Source: Agrocybe praecox (lineage: Eukaryota; Basidiomycota; Agaricomycetes; Agaricales; Agrocybaceae). From it: a stretch of DNA of 64,000 nucleotides. Position numbers and translations under genes: made by a program. How positions within the stretch are numbered: position 1 is the stretch's first letter; each line of letters begins with the position of its first letter. The DNA lies in assembly GCA_964017145.1 (NCBI GenBank), contig OZ024851.1:1674001-1738000 (forward strand), in the 5' to 3' direction. Shown piece by piece: positions 33,996 through 48,090 of this stretch. The notes under the pieces were generated by a model. The model was not told the origin of the DNA. It saw nothing but the letters and a program-made list of their open reading frames with translations, and made no database searches.

Positions 33996-35033
33996 TTAGA
34001 CTGATATACGCCTAGCCCACACTTTGCGCTGATAGTCAAGGACGATAGGAATGAAATCGAAAAGTCTAAATTTTGGCCAATATGTGGAGGAGAACTGAAG
34101 TTGTGTATCTTCACAAGTCTAAAATACTCTTAGCACGATCCGTTGACATTGAAGCTGAGAATACAACACACCTGCCATAGCATATAATCACTCAGGCGTT
34201 TCACACCGCTCGTCCTAACAAGAATGTCCACAGGAGGGCTCCCACCCAGTGATGTCATCAATTGAGAATATATGTCTTCTTCCGTACTGTGAAAAGGGTA
34301 AGGATTCAAAACAAAAGACGGGGGAAAATAAATGACTTGCATTTCTTCGTTTCCTGAAGCGATCGAATTTTGGATAGACGATTCTACGGCCATCGTTATT
34401 TCATGACGAGAGGTATAAGGCATGCAGAGATCGAAGATAGCACTGGAGGATTGGATTAATGGACCTAAATACAGGAATGACACGGATGATTACTTTTTGT
34501 TATGTCGCGTCATATCTTCCGCTTTCCGTACAGCTAGTTGTAGTGACTCGGGCAAAAGTTTCTTGTCACCAACTACGTTCAGGCTCACGCCATATTGATC
34601 CAGTAGGTCCCTGAATTTACCGGTGAGTATCAGTTGCAGAGTGTGAAACACCAAGCTCACCCATGCGTACAGAGCTCTGAGAGTTGCTTCTCTGCAAGCT
34701 GCATCAAGGCAGAAACCTCGTCCTCTGACCGTTTAAAGTTCTCGATAGAAAATGCATACGCAGATACGCATTTAACATTGAGCCTCATACAAGCGTCGAG
34801 CATCTATACAGATCCGTGTAAGTACCGCTAATAGAGGCTTAGAAATACCAACCTTTCGCAAAACAATGAATCCATCCGCATGCCCCTGTTGAACCGCTTT
34901 ATGGTTCATTCTTGCATAACGCCGATTCCCATCCATGACAAAGGCCACATGTCGTGGTACTGGGCCTGCCGCTAGGACATTCAGAAGAAAATTTCGAGCC
35001 TCGGTCGTGATTTTAGAAACAAACCACGTCCAA
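33996..35033 (-). pseudogene. cis-Prenyltransferase copy B, start lost
   Basis: Exons 2-5 are preserved with their splice sites, including CMPYTSRHEI, VDILVRTSGVKRLSDYM and the end RRISV. Exon 1 keeps HVAFVMDGNRRYAR, but the first residues with the ATG are gone: the stretch matching 20955-20985 is deleted near 35035. Unless an alternative start upstream is used, it is not translated. Many changes are silent, so the damage is recent. Confidence 0.7.
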
Positions 35034-35546
35034 GAAAGATGATGTGGAATAATTCAAATTCAATTAGCCTACCTGTCACGCGACTAGTACGCGTTGCACG
35101 CGCCCAGCTCCGACGTTTGTCTGACGCCGTCAGTTCCTTTATTTATGCCGGCAGAAACACAGGTTATGGTTATGGATAAAAATCTCAATGTATTTGAGTT
35201 AATATGCTCTTACTTAGTCCTGCGAACCAACGTTGTCGTTAATAGCTAAAAATAGCCACTCAAATATCGACCAGCGGCTGACGCGAAGTTCGAATGGGGT
35301 TTGCTGGAAAAGTCCGAACAAGTACATATATGCTATATTTCCTCCGTTTTATTCAGCCGTACGAAATCATATTCTTCATGTTTCAATGTCTGACATCAAA
35401 CCGACATTGTCTGAACTCGAAGGTATGATTGAAAGCCCCACCGCTGCGCACACCGTTGCTCCCAATGATCATTCTGAGACTTCTTTCCATCCTTAGTTCC
35501 ACCATTATCCGCAATACTCAGCTCAAGAAACCACCACTCATTTGAC

Positions 35547-36260
35547 ATGATGCGGTCGTTTCTTTTTATCTTGACATCTCTCGCGTTGTTTTCTATCACG
35601 TTCGCTCTCGCGATTCCACCCACATTCGGTTATCGGCATTCGAGCTCTCACTGGTCTCAGCCCAGTCATGTTTCGTCGCATTCAGTACATATCACTCAAT
35701 TTTCACCGTCGATGCATACATCAGATGTCTTTGCAGTCAAGCTAAAACATGGGATATTGTAGAACAGAAGACGGCTAGAAAATCTTTTGAGAGAGGGTTG
35801 GGAATATAATTTCTCCGCTCAATAAACCTCAACGGTACGTTTCTCCACCCCTGTCAATCGTTGTTGTTTAACTGAAGCATCACCGAAGTGATGATATATA
35901 TTCTACCTAAGGTCCATAGAAGACACAACCTATATGTCCTCTCGAGATCTTTTGCGGGAGCAAGTAAACGACGACGAGCTGGAGGACACACGTGTAGAGC
36001 CTAGAAAAAAACAAAACGTAAGTAACAAAATTTGCTTCTAGAATCTATCAAAACGACGCGCCGTGAAGTAGAGATATAGACGAAATATTGTCCTTCATAG
36101 AAACTAAGTTGGCTAGCCTCCAACAGAGGTACGCATGGATCTCATTTAGCGTATACATATACACGCTGATTATACGTTTTGTGAAAACGTAGTGAACGAA
36201 ATGCGATTGCCAACAATCTGGAAAACTTCTGGAGACAAACGACAAGCTCTGTAGGATCAA
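35547..36260 (+). pseudogene. Secreted-protein copy B, early stop
   Basis: The signal peptide is intact, but after AVKLKHGIL a TAG stands at 35760-35762, where the intact copy has TTGTCG (a C to A change). An extra base in GAATATAATTTC near 35810 adds a frameshift. Confidence 0.8.
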
Positions 36261-37039
36261 ATACAGAAAATACACGGTCGACAGTAGAATAGTTTCCTTA
36301 AAATTTCCGCATGGAAATATTTATTTTTCGTGCCCTGAGTGCATTTTACCGTTGAAATATCTTGTACATCCCTCCTCAACAATGCATAATCAAAGCTAGG
36401 GATTACGATACCGCCTTTGTCTCAGACGGCGAAGCAACACAAAAAGAGCTAGACATCATGCATTCATGATCAATATTTTGGCGACGATGTGATTCCAGAC
36501 CAGACGGAAACTAGACAGCCTCAGAACTCGAGAATCTGTATAGCAGTATCCAAGGACCAAGATATCCGCCCTTTGAGTGCGTAAACAACGTCTTGATCTC
36601 AAAGAGAGCACTGCAACATTGGTGCTGGATGAATCCTTGCACTGAATCGTACCGTCATTCGAGCCAGTACGAGGAATCAAGCCGTCCTTGATGAGGCGGT
36701 TGAAATCGTAAAAGGGGTCGTAGAAGTAGACTGACAATCTTCGCGAGGACAACAAGAAAAACTTCGTCACCGCCTCGCTTTTATATCGTGTCGACTAAAT
36801 GAAATGTATTCATTCATTAATTATCTTTCTCTCTCTAAACAAGTCCAAGTTGAACGTTGAACGTTGAACCAGCACTGCAACGCCACACATCGTAATAAAG
36901 CTTACTCCAATGCCGAGCATGCTGAATTCAGTTATCACGTGTACTGTGTTTAAAAACATTCTTATGTAAGTGCCTAAAATAGGCATCCCGCGACCACCTA
37001 ACAGGCGCGTTCACAAAGGTTCGTTCTTCACCGACACCA
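36261..37039. other. Intergenic, unit 2 counterpart of 23826-24633
   Basis: Same relic on the minus strand (RLIKDGLIPRTGSNDGT, about 36700-36640). A direct repeat GTTGAACGTTGAAC occurs at about 36852. No gene. Confidence 0.4.
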
Positions 37040-37672
37040 TCATCCACGGCCCCCACTTATCAGACAACTTAGATCGACCTAGCTGCTTTTTCAGCGCAAC
37101 AAAATGCTACAATTGACATCAAAGTCCACACCTGCGAAAATTCGACTCGCAATTTCCTCAAAGCCTTGATGTCAGCTACAAGAACAGGGCTATCACTACC
37201 ATCTCAGAACGTCGAAAACACCAGGCAGCGGAGAAGAAGAAAGCTCTGGAACGGATACAGGCTGTTGAGACGGAGACGAGTCAATGCAAATTGAAGGAGA
37301 ATGAACTCGTTGCGCGTATGTCAGGTTACTTATAATTCCCTGCTTCTCATCGAACCTTTTGATCTAGAGCTGGAACGAGAGGAAGAAGAGAGGAAGGCTG
37401 CAGAGCTAGAGGTTGCTGCATTCAAACGTCAGCATACATCACTTAGGGATAAGGTCGCTTCCGTGGAGAGGTATGTCAGAGGATAATGCCTTTGGGAACC
37501 GTTTATGACAATCGTTACATAGAGAAGAATAAGGAAAGGACGACACTAAGCTCATTCAGCTCGCATATTTCTCTGGAAGCAAAGAACGCCTGGCCTGTGC
37601 TATTGAAGGAGTTTATCGGACACCTCAATCATTCGCATTCACGAAGACACATCTCTCCTCCCACCGTTTAGC
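37040..37672 (+). pseudogene. Spc25-like fragment, unit 2, start lost
   Basis: The expected ATG is ACG (CATCCACGGCCCCCAC against CATCCATGGCCCCCAC in unit 1). Exon 2 coiled coil (LEREEEERKAAELEV, KRQHTSLRDKVASVE) is present but then shortened: the stretch with ADIEQYRALRENLW is deleted before the next donor. Exon 3 runs into module R. Confidence 0.65.
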
Positions 37673-39255
37673 GACTCTCAGGCCACTACGTGCACATTAA
37701 ATGCAGACGCTGACGGTGATACCGTCACGTTCCTCTTATCGCTTACTCTCGCCTGCCTCTCGTCAAAACCATGATCACCCCGAGCGTAAACAGGAACGCG
37801 ACTAATGGTATTACAAACTGCCGGGTCTTCCCTCGTGGTCCTCATTCTGCTCCTACGAACAATCCATCGGTCCTCCTTCACTCACCTCTCTTTTTCCCTC
37901 TCAATCATCTTGATCTCCACCATCCAGTTTCGCTCTACAATTCTCTCCCTTCTCCCATCTGGCTCTCCATCAATCTCATTGCAATGTTCCGCTTTCACAA
38001 GTCCCAACATCAACCACGAACCGCTCCAGGCTCTGCAAACGTGTGTTCACGTCGGTATGATGTTCCCGCCTGTCCCTTATCGTCACTCGCGATTCGCGTC
38101 TGCGGCATTTTTTTGCCTCTACGAATATGGTTTTGTTCGTTGTTACGCCGTTGAGTGCGCAAGAGCGTGGAACCATATGGGTGTTTGCCGCATTGGACCC
38201 TTGACCTAGGGGGCTGGGTGGTATTTGGGCTTGGGGTGATTTATTCAGTGGTTGAGCGAACTTGGTCCCAGCGCTTTCTCGGTATGAGCTGAAGAGGGAT
38301 AGAGGGGTTGAGGAGGCAGGTGTCTAGGTCATTTTTGGGACGAGGACTCACGGTGGAGAGTGGTGCATCAACGTTTCAACTTATCTATGCTGGGTGTTTA
38401 GGCTGGCGCCTTCAAATCGAACGTTACGTTTACCAACACTACCAATTAAAAGCATCCAAGATATCATGGCCCTCCTCCCTTTCTTCCGTCACCGTCACGT
38501 CCCATAGCCCACCGAGGTTCGACTCTCGAACCTCTATCCCCAACATCACATTCAGGTCGAATACGGAAGCGTACATTGATATATTCCAGTACCTCCTCTT
38601 CCCTACCTATCTCTCTCGTCCATACTACCATCGACAAGGTAATCCCTATCGTCACCATCACCGCCAGGAGCATGAACACTAAGCGCGCAAATGCTCTTCC
38701 CCTACACCTTTCGAACATCAATTACGCGCGGAATCCTCAAAGCACAAACGCACCGTCTCCATGGCAAGCATGGTTGTGGATCTGTTGTACTTCTCTCAGA
38801 GTCAGAGAACTTGGCTTATGTTAACGGTACGTCTTCTGTCATATTCCGAAGTTGAATTGTAATCAAAGTTTACGTAGACAGGCGGGAAGATGAAAGTCAG
38901 TCTTCGGTCAAGAATATCTGTTGTCAGCCATCCAAATTTTGACCAGATGTTCTGGGTGTTCTCGAGGTGTTTGCGCCTCGCACGCTTTATTAAGCTGCGT
39001 GGGCGATGTTTGGTCTCTGGATCTGCTTTTTTTTGCTCTTGTTGCCGTCGCTCATCAGCTTCACCGCCATCACCATCTCTGGTTCCCCTCCCATGTCTTC
39101 CATCGACACTTTACGCTCACGTTGAACGTTGACGCTCGTATATTAATCGCACCTCTTTGTGACTGCCGCTTATTCTTGCCTGCCCCTCGTCATAACACGA
39201 ACCATTTACTGGTTTTCCGGGACGCATTGCCGCCATTGCAGAAGCTAGCCTGAGG
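37630..39255 (+). repeat. Module R, copy 2
   Basis: Same landmarks as copy 1: TGCACATTAAATGCAGACGC near 37688, GGGGGCTGGGTGGT near 38208, the HLSNINYAR-coding stretch near 38705, and GAAGCTAGCCTGAG at its end. Confidence 0.65.
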
Positions 39256-39631
39256 AAAGAATATGATATGTATATTGTTTTTTTTTTTTGCGCATGTACA
39301 CCTGCTCGATTTTGTAATAGATGTTTATTGGATGCACAAAACGACTTGAGCTCTAAGCTCTGAGCAACATTCTTTTTTCTATGCGTCGCATTAACCTCAC
39401 CGTGGGTAGTGTATCTACATAGACTTGTAGTACTCAAATAAAAAGTAATGACTCAATTGTAAATTCTCCAAAAATTCTCCTCTTTTTTTTTTTGGCGGGG
39501 TACATGGGCTCAATTCCTGGTTAAGCCAAATTGTTGGAGTGCGGAAATGATAGAATTAGCTGCTCGCGATGAAGAAATAATTTATAAAACCGCGCAAAAT
39601 CAAAATAGTACTAGTTAAAATATACTTTCTA

Positions 39632-42173
39632 CTATCTAGCGGTTTCTATGATTATACGAGTTCTACGAGCCTGTGGTCTTCCTGATGAAGATCGAACTTC
39701 GACTCGGTCCAGGTACTTCTTCATCTCTTGACGTACGAGAGCTCCGCGCCTGGGAAATGTCTTCATAACTCGTTCGAAACGTTGCCAGGCCATTTCCTCT
39801 TTACATTGCTGAACGAGTTGTTCATGAAATCCGGCTCGAGGAAGGAAGAAGACTATATAGCCGAGAAGCAGAAAGTTCCTTCTGCTGTCATCGTCTGCGA
39901 TGGTGTCGTTTAGTAATGTCCATTGGCCATTGTCAAAGATCAGTGCGTCCAACATCTTATCTTCGTCCGTATACGAAACAGGTAAAATCTTCTTGAAGCA
40001 ACGTAAGGCTGCCTCTGCATAGGCAGACGGACCTATAGTGTGTCTGTCTGACTGGTCTGAGAGCTGTAGAAAGCGCATAAAATGCCGCAAATAGTGAACT
40101 TGTCCATCGTCGAGCGTGAAGGATTCAAAGAGATGGAGGATATCATGACGCTTATTTATGTAGTCGAATGACAGGCTACTGTCCATGTTGCCGAATGTCA
40201 GTCTACTGTCGGAAGTGATTGGTATACACATGTCTTCCCCCAGGTGACACGTGACACATAAGAACAGGATCCATCTGTCGTCCTTGTTATAGTACGGTAG
40301 CTGGTTCAAAAATACCTGTTCCACATATTCTTGATGCTTTTCCGCTATTACAGCCCAGTGCTCATCCAGAGAGGCCTGTGCAGAATATTAAGCATTTTGA
40401 CATTAAATGAAGATTTCTTCCTTACCATGCGTGCACAGAATGGAAGCCAGAACCAGAATACAAATTTTCGGAGGTCCATACGAGCTGACCACACATTACC
40501 ACCACTCCTGTGGATTTTTATTTCCCCCAATATAGCGTCCAAAAATGACACCTCCTGAGCAATATTGATTAGTGAAGTTGAGCTCTCGCAATGTGGAAGT
40601 TCCCTTGTAATGAAGGTTTCAAAGGCATTAACTTCATTGTACCTGGGATCTGTGAGAATTTAGTTTGAGATGTTCAACAATTTCTAGGAACACTCTTACC
40701 TTTCATCACATATTGAATTATATCTGCAATATGCTCTGATCTGTAAGCATCAATGTCAAGGAAATAGTCTCTGGACCTCACAGGGTCAAGAAGGAAATCA
40801 TGAAGTGAAGTGTGTAGGATTTTCACAACCTCTATTTCTCTCTCCAGCATTCGAGAGAAAACCTTCTCAATAGAGACAATGGACCCTAGATCACAGACCA
40901 AAATCTCGAGCTCCCCTGGTTCCAACGACATAAATGAAGATATGTCGAATTCATTGACACCATTGAATATGCGATGTGAGATGATACTCAACATATATAA
41001 AACACGCGCTCGGTCTGCGGCGGACTCCAGGATCATTCTATATAGCGCATCAAGTTGTGTAAAGGGCAAGTCGCCTTGAGCTGGTCGTAGATTATTCACA
41101 GCGTCAAGACGGTGATCAGGCCGATGCCTGGTGGATTGGCAATAGCGAAATACCATTGCGGCATAAATGAATTGCCCGGACGACTTTCTGACAATTTCTT
41201 CCCGAATTTTGTCGGATGGCCAAGAAGCAGGGATTAGGTGTTTAAATGGATGGTTCGTTTTGATTTCCTCAAACCCGTCTCTGAGAAATCTGCGAATGTC
41301 ATCGTCGGGATGGAGTTTGTCGTCAAGATGAAGTCGTGAAAATAGCTCTGCCATTTTGTTGGATCTAAATGCGAGATTGATCTCATGCTCAGGGCGACTG
41401 GCGATGAGAAATTTAATGGGTAGTTTGAATGTTCGAATTGCGTCTGCAATCATGCGCAGAATCCTAGCCTGCAAAGCCCCGTCACCACATTCGTCGAGAC
41501 CGTCTATGACGATGACCCGCCAGTAACCCAAAGGTGATGAAATTCCTGAAGAGCAAACATATTGAAGGGGCTTCATGACTAGGTGGGTAAACTGATCTTC
41601 CAGTCCCTTCGTGAAAATCAAGGGGTCCGCCTCAATCGCGGAGAGTATCTTGCTTTGAGTGGCCGGGATTTTGTGATAGATCTGGTATGCAATGGTTGCT
41701 ACGAATGCGCCTGCGTGGTTCCTCGTCCCATCGGATCTCCAGAAAATGAAAGACGCGAGAACGAGCGCATTGAGAAGACACATTTCGATAAATGACTTTG
41801 TGATGGCTGATTTTCCTGCTCCTGCAGCGCCGGTCAGCCACATGATATATTTGTCCCGAGTTTCCATGTCGCAACGTTGAGCCCATTTCATGATGTTGTT
41901 CAGGACGGCTTGACGGGTATTCGGATGGCATTTTGGGCGGTCGAACTCGGCATTCGAATCGTGCAAAGCGTTTGGCGCCGTAGCCTCCTTCAGGGTGTCG
42001 AATGGCGCTGCGGATAGTTAGATCCCTGTGATAGCATGTACCTTGAATCTTTAATGCTCACATTTTCTTCCGTCACCCGCCACATTTTGTTGGATAAATG
42101 TACCGCCGGTCACGATAACGCTGTGGCCAGCTATAAAGGGATTATTGTTGATAACACGCCGATTGTCGCCCAT
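39632..42173 (-). CDS. NACHT-domain STAND NTPase (NLR-like), copy B
   Basis: Exons 42077-42173, 40700-42007, 40426-40649 and 39632-40375 join to 790 residues with the same splice phases as copy A. The head is MGDNRRVINNNPFIAG then VIVTGGTFIQQN. Walker A is LTGAAGAGKSAITKSF and Walker B VIVIDGLDECGD. From LTKG/FTKG to Walker B it follows copy C (KGLEDQF, SPLGYWRVI) and not copy A (KGIEHQF, SLWDFWQVI). The C-terminal exon is the longest of the four and ends with a basic extension (SSGRPQARRTRI) beyond the DRV where A, C and D stop after TGS. No internal stop was found. No repeat sensor domain is visible. Confidence 0.85.
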
Positions 42174-42540
42174 CCCTACTGCGAAGTCGATATTCGAGAG
42201 AAAGCAACAATTAGATCCCGGATGCTAGCTGATGAGGGAAAGCAAGGAAAGTGATGCACAACCGTCATTCAAACCTTTCAAACCCTAGTAAATATACATA
42301 CAGACCATGCATTGCCCACGCAGCGTGTATTTATATCTTTACTGCCACTAGAGCGTCTCAAAGCTGTTCGTTGACACAGCCTGTTTATAAGGCGTTGCGC
42401 TGTATAATTGGGTACCCAGAACCTAGGGAATCTCTGCGCTGCCATTTAATAGCGGAGGAGTACGGCCAGAGCATGCGTACCACAGCCATGAATAAAAGAG
42501 AATGCGTTGATAGGAAAAAGCCGGCGCCTGTTAGTTGACG
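42174..42540. other. Upstream region of NACHT copy B
   Basis: Counterpart of 29465-29848. Contains the uninterrupted Helitron target site just after it, at about 42547. Confidence 0.6.
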
Positions 42541-45420
42541 GAGTCGGTGTTGATAAATTTAGAATAGGAAGCTCCGACAGGAGAGGACAGGAGACGGCAC
42601 GACATCGGCTGTGCAATTTGATTGTTTACTTTCTGGTTCACGCATCGCCTTTGCATCTTCCACCAATATTCAATTCTCTCATCAATCTAGCTATGCACAT
42701 ATCTCACCATACTGGTGTTCAATTTATACACACTTTCAAGATTCTCCACCCTCTTAGTGACCAATAAGTACTATAATGTGAGTTGGTGTTTGCCGTTTCC
42801 GTTCCACATCCTTTACTCCCTTTCCTCCTTTGCACCATTCTCCTTTGTTACTTCAATAAATTCGCTGACAATCTCCACTTAAATAGGTCATCTGGTCCCA
42901 CATCAGCCTTTCGAACGTCAACTATGCGCTCTCCAAAGTGACGAATCCCAATGCTCCGTCTGCATGGCTATCGTAGTTGTCAATGTATTGTAGCTGTCAG
43001 CAAATTTCGCTTATCCTGCTGGTAAATGTTTTTCATTTCTTGTATTTGAATTGAAATGAATACATTTTGCACGGATAGGCGCGAAGACGAAAGCAATCAC
43101 AGGAAGTCTTCGAGATTTGCTGCGGGTGGTTGGGGTTGGGCAGTGTTTTGGGTTGGGCGTTTGATTGGGTTGCCTGAGCAAAGGAGGTTGAGGAGGATCA
43201 CCCTCACGCTATACAAGTGTCCGCTCATATAATTTGCATTCACGAAGATACAGACGACCTCCCCTCCCTCCTCGTTTAACCTCTGTGCACTTCCCTTCCT
43301 CTTCGTCGGGATCCGCGACCCGCCCTCGACAATCTCGTTACTTCCACCGCTCAGCGACCCTCAGGCTACTATGTGCTGCACATTAAGTACAGACCCTGAC
43401 GCTGATGTTGGTATATCAACTTGGATGACACCCTCACGTTTCTCTTCGCGCCTGCCGCTTGCTCTCGCCTGCTTCTTGCCAATCACTATCGCCTTAAACA
43501 TAAACACGAATGCGACGATTGATATCACGAACGGCCGCGCATTTGTCGTCGTCATCTTCATCCTCGTCTCCATACGTCAATAATCCACCCGGATAGAAGA
43601 ATACCTATATACATCATCTTCATCTCTACCATCCTTTTTCTTATGTAGCTCATCGTAATGAGCCGCTATTCACATTGGCACGACGCTCTCTGTTAGCCCT
43701 TATCGTCCCTCGCGAGTCTCAGGGCTGCGGCATTATTTGGTGCAACAGATGTGTTTTTCTTCGTCGCCCAGCTGTTGAAGCCCGCCGAGGGAGGGGAACC
43801 GTATGAAAGTTCATCATACTGGACATGCAGTTGCGGGATGGGCGGTGTTTGTGCTTGGGACGGCTCATCGAGTTCTTTGGGCCCAGGCTTGCCCGAGCGT
43901 TGGAAGTTATGCGTTGAGGGCGACCGGTTGAAGATATGGGTGTTTGGAAATTAGGTCCACCCTTCACCAGAACCGGCCACCATCCATCCATCCATCTATC
44001 TGTGTCGTCATCTTTCGAAAGAATGATACCACCCTTCTTTCTTTCTTTTTGACGACGAGACGTATGCGCCCTTGTTTGTGGTCCTAATATCCCATTATCC
44101 TCGTCGTCGTCGTCGGCATGTACCACCCACCTTCGATTCTTCTGTCGCCGTCGCAGTTGTCACTACCCAATACCTCCTCTCTACTCTTACTCTCGTGTCC
44201 GCTTAGCCTGCTGCTTCCTCTTCTGGCCTGGCCTGCCTCTGTTGGCCACTACCGTCATCACCTTTCACCATCGCAAGCAAGACCACCGCTCTCACTATTC
44301 ACTACCACCTCCATGGACATGAATACCACGGATGCTTGGCTCTCCTTGTTTCGAAACGAACGTTGACACCACACACTTAAAAAATAGTGATATTATTATC
44401 TTTTTTCCTTGCGCATTTTTACGGTGGTTTGCTTCGTGCTATATATGGATAGGTATAACTACGATCTTCAAGCTCGCTGTATATGTATGTACTGCAAGTG
44501 TATTTATATATATATATTCTTTTTTCCCTTCCTTTATTTTCGCTTGTCTCTTCTTCCTTCTGACACCAGCTATGCGTATCATCGCGACGAATTCGCCCCA
44601 TCACCTATCCTCCGCTGAGCACGAGCACATTCAACGTGCGTACCGAGGACGTACGCCATTGGGCTCAGGGATCATGCAAATGATCGATCTCGTTCGTGAT
44701 TTGAACACCTATATGACCTCATTCCATTTCACCTTCTTGCGTTTCCCCTACTCTCTGTCGGGATCCACGACTCGCCATTCCCACTGTCATCACTTTGCGT
44801 TCCTTGTTCTCCAATTTCCTCCGCGACCCTCACGCCTCCGGACTCACGTTTAATACGCGGACGTTGGTATATCAAAGTTTTGAAAGATACCTTTACGTTT
44901 CTCTTGCAGGCACCACTTACTTTTGACTACCTCTCGTCAATACCACAATCGCCATCAATATCAACGGGGACCACTATCACGAACGGCCATCTTGGCTTCA
45001 AAAATATAATTATCTTTATTCGCAGTTCTCCCTCCCTCCCTCTCTTTTCCTATTTGGAATCCCCAACATCCTCGTTGAGATGTCTCTGGACCTGCTCTAT
45101 TAAAATGCTATATTCCCATTCCCCTCGAATCTATCCTCTTATTACTTCTCATACCCATTTCCCCTCCCTTCTCATTGCCACTTCACACTTACAGCTTTCG
45201 ACGCGTTTCTCTTGTCTTCTTGCTTTCTTTTTCTCCTCCAGTTCATTTTTCATACCTCAATACTTCCACTTTTTATGTATTCGCTTACCTTTACTCATAC
45301 TTTGTCTTCGATTTCGACCTTACTTCTAGCTCGAGAAAAGCGATGTTCAGATATTCGCTGTGAACTGGTGAACGGGTACACGCAACGCTTGATTGTCGCA
45401 GTACGATCATGATAACGTAG
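42541..45420 (+). repeat. Module S, copy 2 (longest)
   Basis: Includes a left part absent from copy 1. It encodes LSNVNYALSKVTNPNAPSAWL near 42905-42975, followed by a GTAAATG donor. Then come the CATTCACGAAGATACAGACG stretch, a frame with ITIALNINTNATIDITNGRAF near 43480, the GGVCAWDG stretch near 43850, and a second ITNGH-type stretch near 44990 after a TTGCAG acceptor. Three related sub-blocks therefore lie in one module. Confidence 0.6.
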
Positions 45421-45741
45421 GCTATGTTGGAAAATACGAATGAAGCTGAATGTACTTAGGTATGCATGCATTGACTAGATGTTTCTGTGTCCAAGCGTCG
45501 CTCGTAGGGGGAATGTATTCATTTATTATTGTCTTTTTCTCTTTAAATTGAACCGGCACTGTTTGCGGGCAACGCCACACATCGTAATGAAGCTTACCCT
45601 CAATACCGGGCATGCTGAATTCAGTCGTCACGTGTGCTGTGTTTAAAAACATTCTTATGTAAACCCTAAAAATAGGGATCCCGCGACCACCTAACAGGCG
45701 CGTTTACCAAGGTTCGTTCCTCACCACCACCACCATCATCC

Positions 45742-46420
45742 ATGGCCCCTACTTATCGGACACCTCAGATCGACCTAGCTGCTCTTTTAGCACAACCAAA
45801 TGTCACGATCGACATCAAAGTCCACACATACGAAAATTCGACTCGCAATTTCCTCAAAGCCCTGACGAGCTACAAGAACAGGGCTATCGCTACCTATCTC
45901 AGAACGTCGAAAACGCCAGGCAGCGGAGAAGAAGAAAGCTTTGGAACGGATACAGGCTGTTGAGGCTGAGATGAATCAATGCAAATTGAAAGAGATTGAA
46001 TTCGTTGCACGTACGTCAGGTCACTTATAACTCCCTGCCTCTCATCGAGCCTTTTGATCTAGAGCTGGAACGGGAGGAAGAAGAGAGGAAGGCAGCAGAG
46101 ATAGAGGTTGCTGCTTTCAAACGTCAGCACACATCACTTAGGGATAAGGCCGCTTCCATAGAGGCCAATATCGACGAGTACCGGGCTTTGAGAGAAATCT
46201 GTGGCGAGGTATGTCAGAGGGTAATGCCTATAGGAAACCATTGCTGACAATCGTTACTTACAGAAGAACAAGGAAAGAACGACACTAAGCTCATTCAGCT
46301 CGCATATTTCTCCGGAAGCAAAGTCATGCGAAGAACGCCTGGCCTGTGCTATTGAAGGAGCTTATCGGACACCTCAATCATTCGCATTCACGAAGACACA
46401 TCTCTCCTCCCACTGTTTAG
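45742..46420 (+). pseudogene. Spc25-like fragment, unit 3, frameshifted
   Basis: MAPTYRTPQIDLAALLAQ and YENSTRNFLKALTSYKNRAIAT are normal. Extra bases in GCTACCTATCTC (near 45891) then shift the frame to an early stop. Exon 2 (LEREEEERKAAEIEV, DEYRALRE) and exon 3 remain, but they have no C-terminal domain. Confidence 0.65.
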
Positions 46421-48090
46421 CGACCCTCAGGCCACTACGTGCACATTATATGCAGACGCTGGCGGTGATACCGTCGCGTTCCTCCTCGCGCTTATCGCTT
46501 ACTCTCGCCTGCCTCTCGTCAAAACGATGATCACCCCAAACGTAAACAGGAACGCGACGAGTGGTATCAGACTGCCCGGTCTTCCCTCGTCGTCCTCATT
46601 CTCCTCCCACGAACAATCCACCGGTCCTCCTTCACTCACCTCTCTATTTCCCTCTCAATCATCTTCATCTCCACCATCCTGTTTCGCTTTCAGATTCTCT
46701 CCCTTCTCCCATCTGGCTCTCCAACAAGCTCATTGCAATGTTCCGCTCTCACAAGTCTCAACGTCAACCACGAACCGCTCCAGGCTCTGGAAACGTGTGT
46801 TCACGTCGGTATGATGCTCCCGGCTGTCCCTTATCCTCACTCGCGATTCGCGTGTGCGGCATTTTTGGCTCTACGAATACTGTTTTGTTCGTTGTTACGC
46901 CGTTGAATGTCCAAGAGTGTTGGACCATATGGGAATTTGCCACATTGGACACTCGACCTAGGGGGCTGGGCGGTGTTTGGGCTTGGGGTGTTTTATTCGG
47001 TGGTGGAGCGAACTAGGTCCCGGCGCTTTGTGGGTTTGAGCTGAGGAGGGATAGTGAGGTTGGAAGGACGGGTTGACGAGGCGGGTGTTTAAGTCATTTT
47101 TGGGAGGAAGAGTCACGGTGGAGAGTGGTGCACCAGCGTTTCAACTCATCTATGCTGGATGTTTAGGCTGGCTCCTTCAAATTGAACGCCACGTTTACCA
47201 ACACCACCAATTAAAAGCATCAAAGATATCATAGTCCTCCTCCCTTTCTGCCCTGCGACAACAAGTTGCGTAATAATACAACCCTCCCATGTGTCCCCTT
47301 CTCCTGCTCGTTTTAGCCACCTCCCGTCACTGTCTGTGTCGCCGTCGCCTTCACCACCTCCCATATCCCACTTCGAGGTTCGACTCTCGAACCTCTATCC
47401 CCAACATCACATTCAGGTGATATATTCCAGTGCCTCCTCTTCCCTACCTATCTCTCTCGTTCATACTACCATCGACAAGGTAATCCCTATCATCACCACC
47501 ACCGCCAGGAGCATCAACACTAAGCACGACAATGCTCTTCACCCATACCTTTCGAACATCAATTACGCGCGGAAACCCCAAGGCTCAAACGCACCGTCTC
47601 CCTGGCAAGCGTGGTTGTGGATCTGTTGTACTTCTCAGAGTCAGAGAACTTGGCTTATGTTGACGGTACGTCTTCTGTCATATTCCGAAGTTGGATTGTA
47701 ATTAAAGTTTACATAGATAGGCGGGAAGATGAAAGACAGTCTTCGGTCGAGAATATCTGTTGTCAGCCATCCAAATTTTGACCGGATGTTCTGGGTGTTC
47801 TCGAGGTATTTGAGTCTTGCGCGCTTTATTAGGCTGCGTGGGCGATGTTTGGTCTCTGGACCTCCGTTCTTTTGCTCTTGTTGCTGTCGCTCATCAGCTT
47901 CACCGCCATCACCATCTCTGGTTCGCCTCCCTTGTCTTCCATAGACACTTTATGCTCATGTTGAACGTTGACGCCCGTATATTAATCGCACCTCTTTATG
48001 ACTGCCGTTTGCCTGCCTCTCGTCATAACACAAACTGTTTACTGGTTTTCCGGGACGCATTGGCGCCATTGCAGAAACTAGCCTGAGGAA
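46380..48090 (+). repeat. Module R, copy 3
   Basis: Landmarks as in copy 1. The GGVWAWG-coding stretch is clear near 46970, in the same relative place as GGVWAWDG of module S, which is the best evidence that R and S are homologous. Confidence 0.65.

Larger units (their letters stand above)
32298..45420. repeat. Segmental duplication, macro-unit 2
   Basis: Joins unit 1 at AAAACCTATATCTC (equivalent to 18197), so the first two exons of the hydrolase are missing. The order then matches unit 1, without the 21087-22708 insertion and the Helitron. Confidence 0.85.
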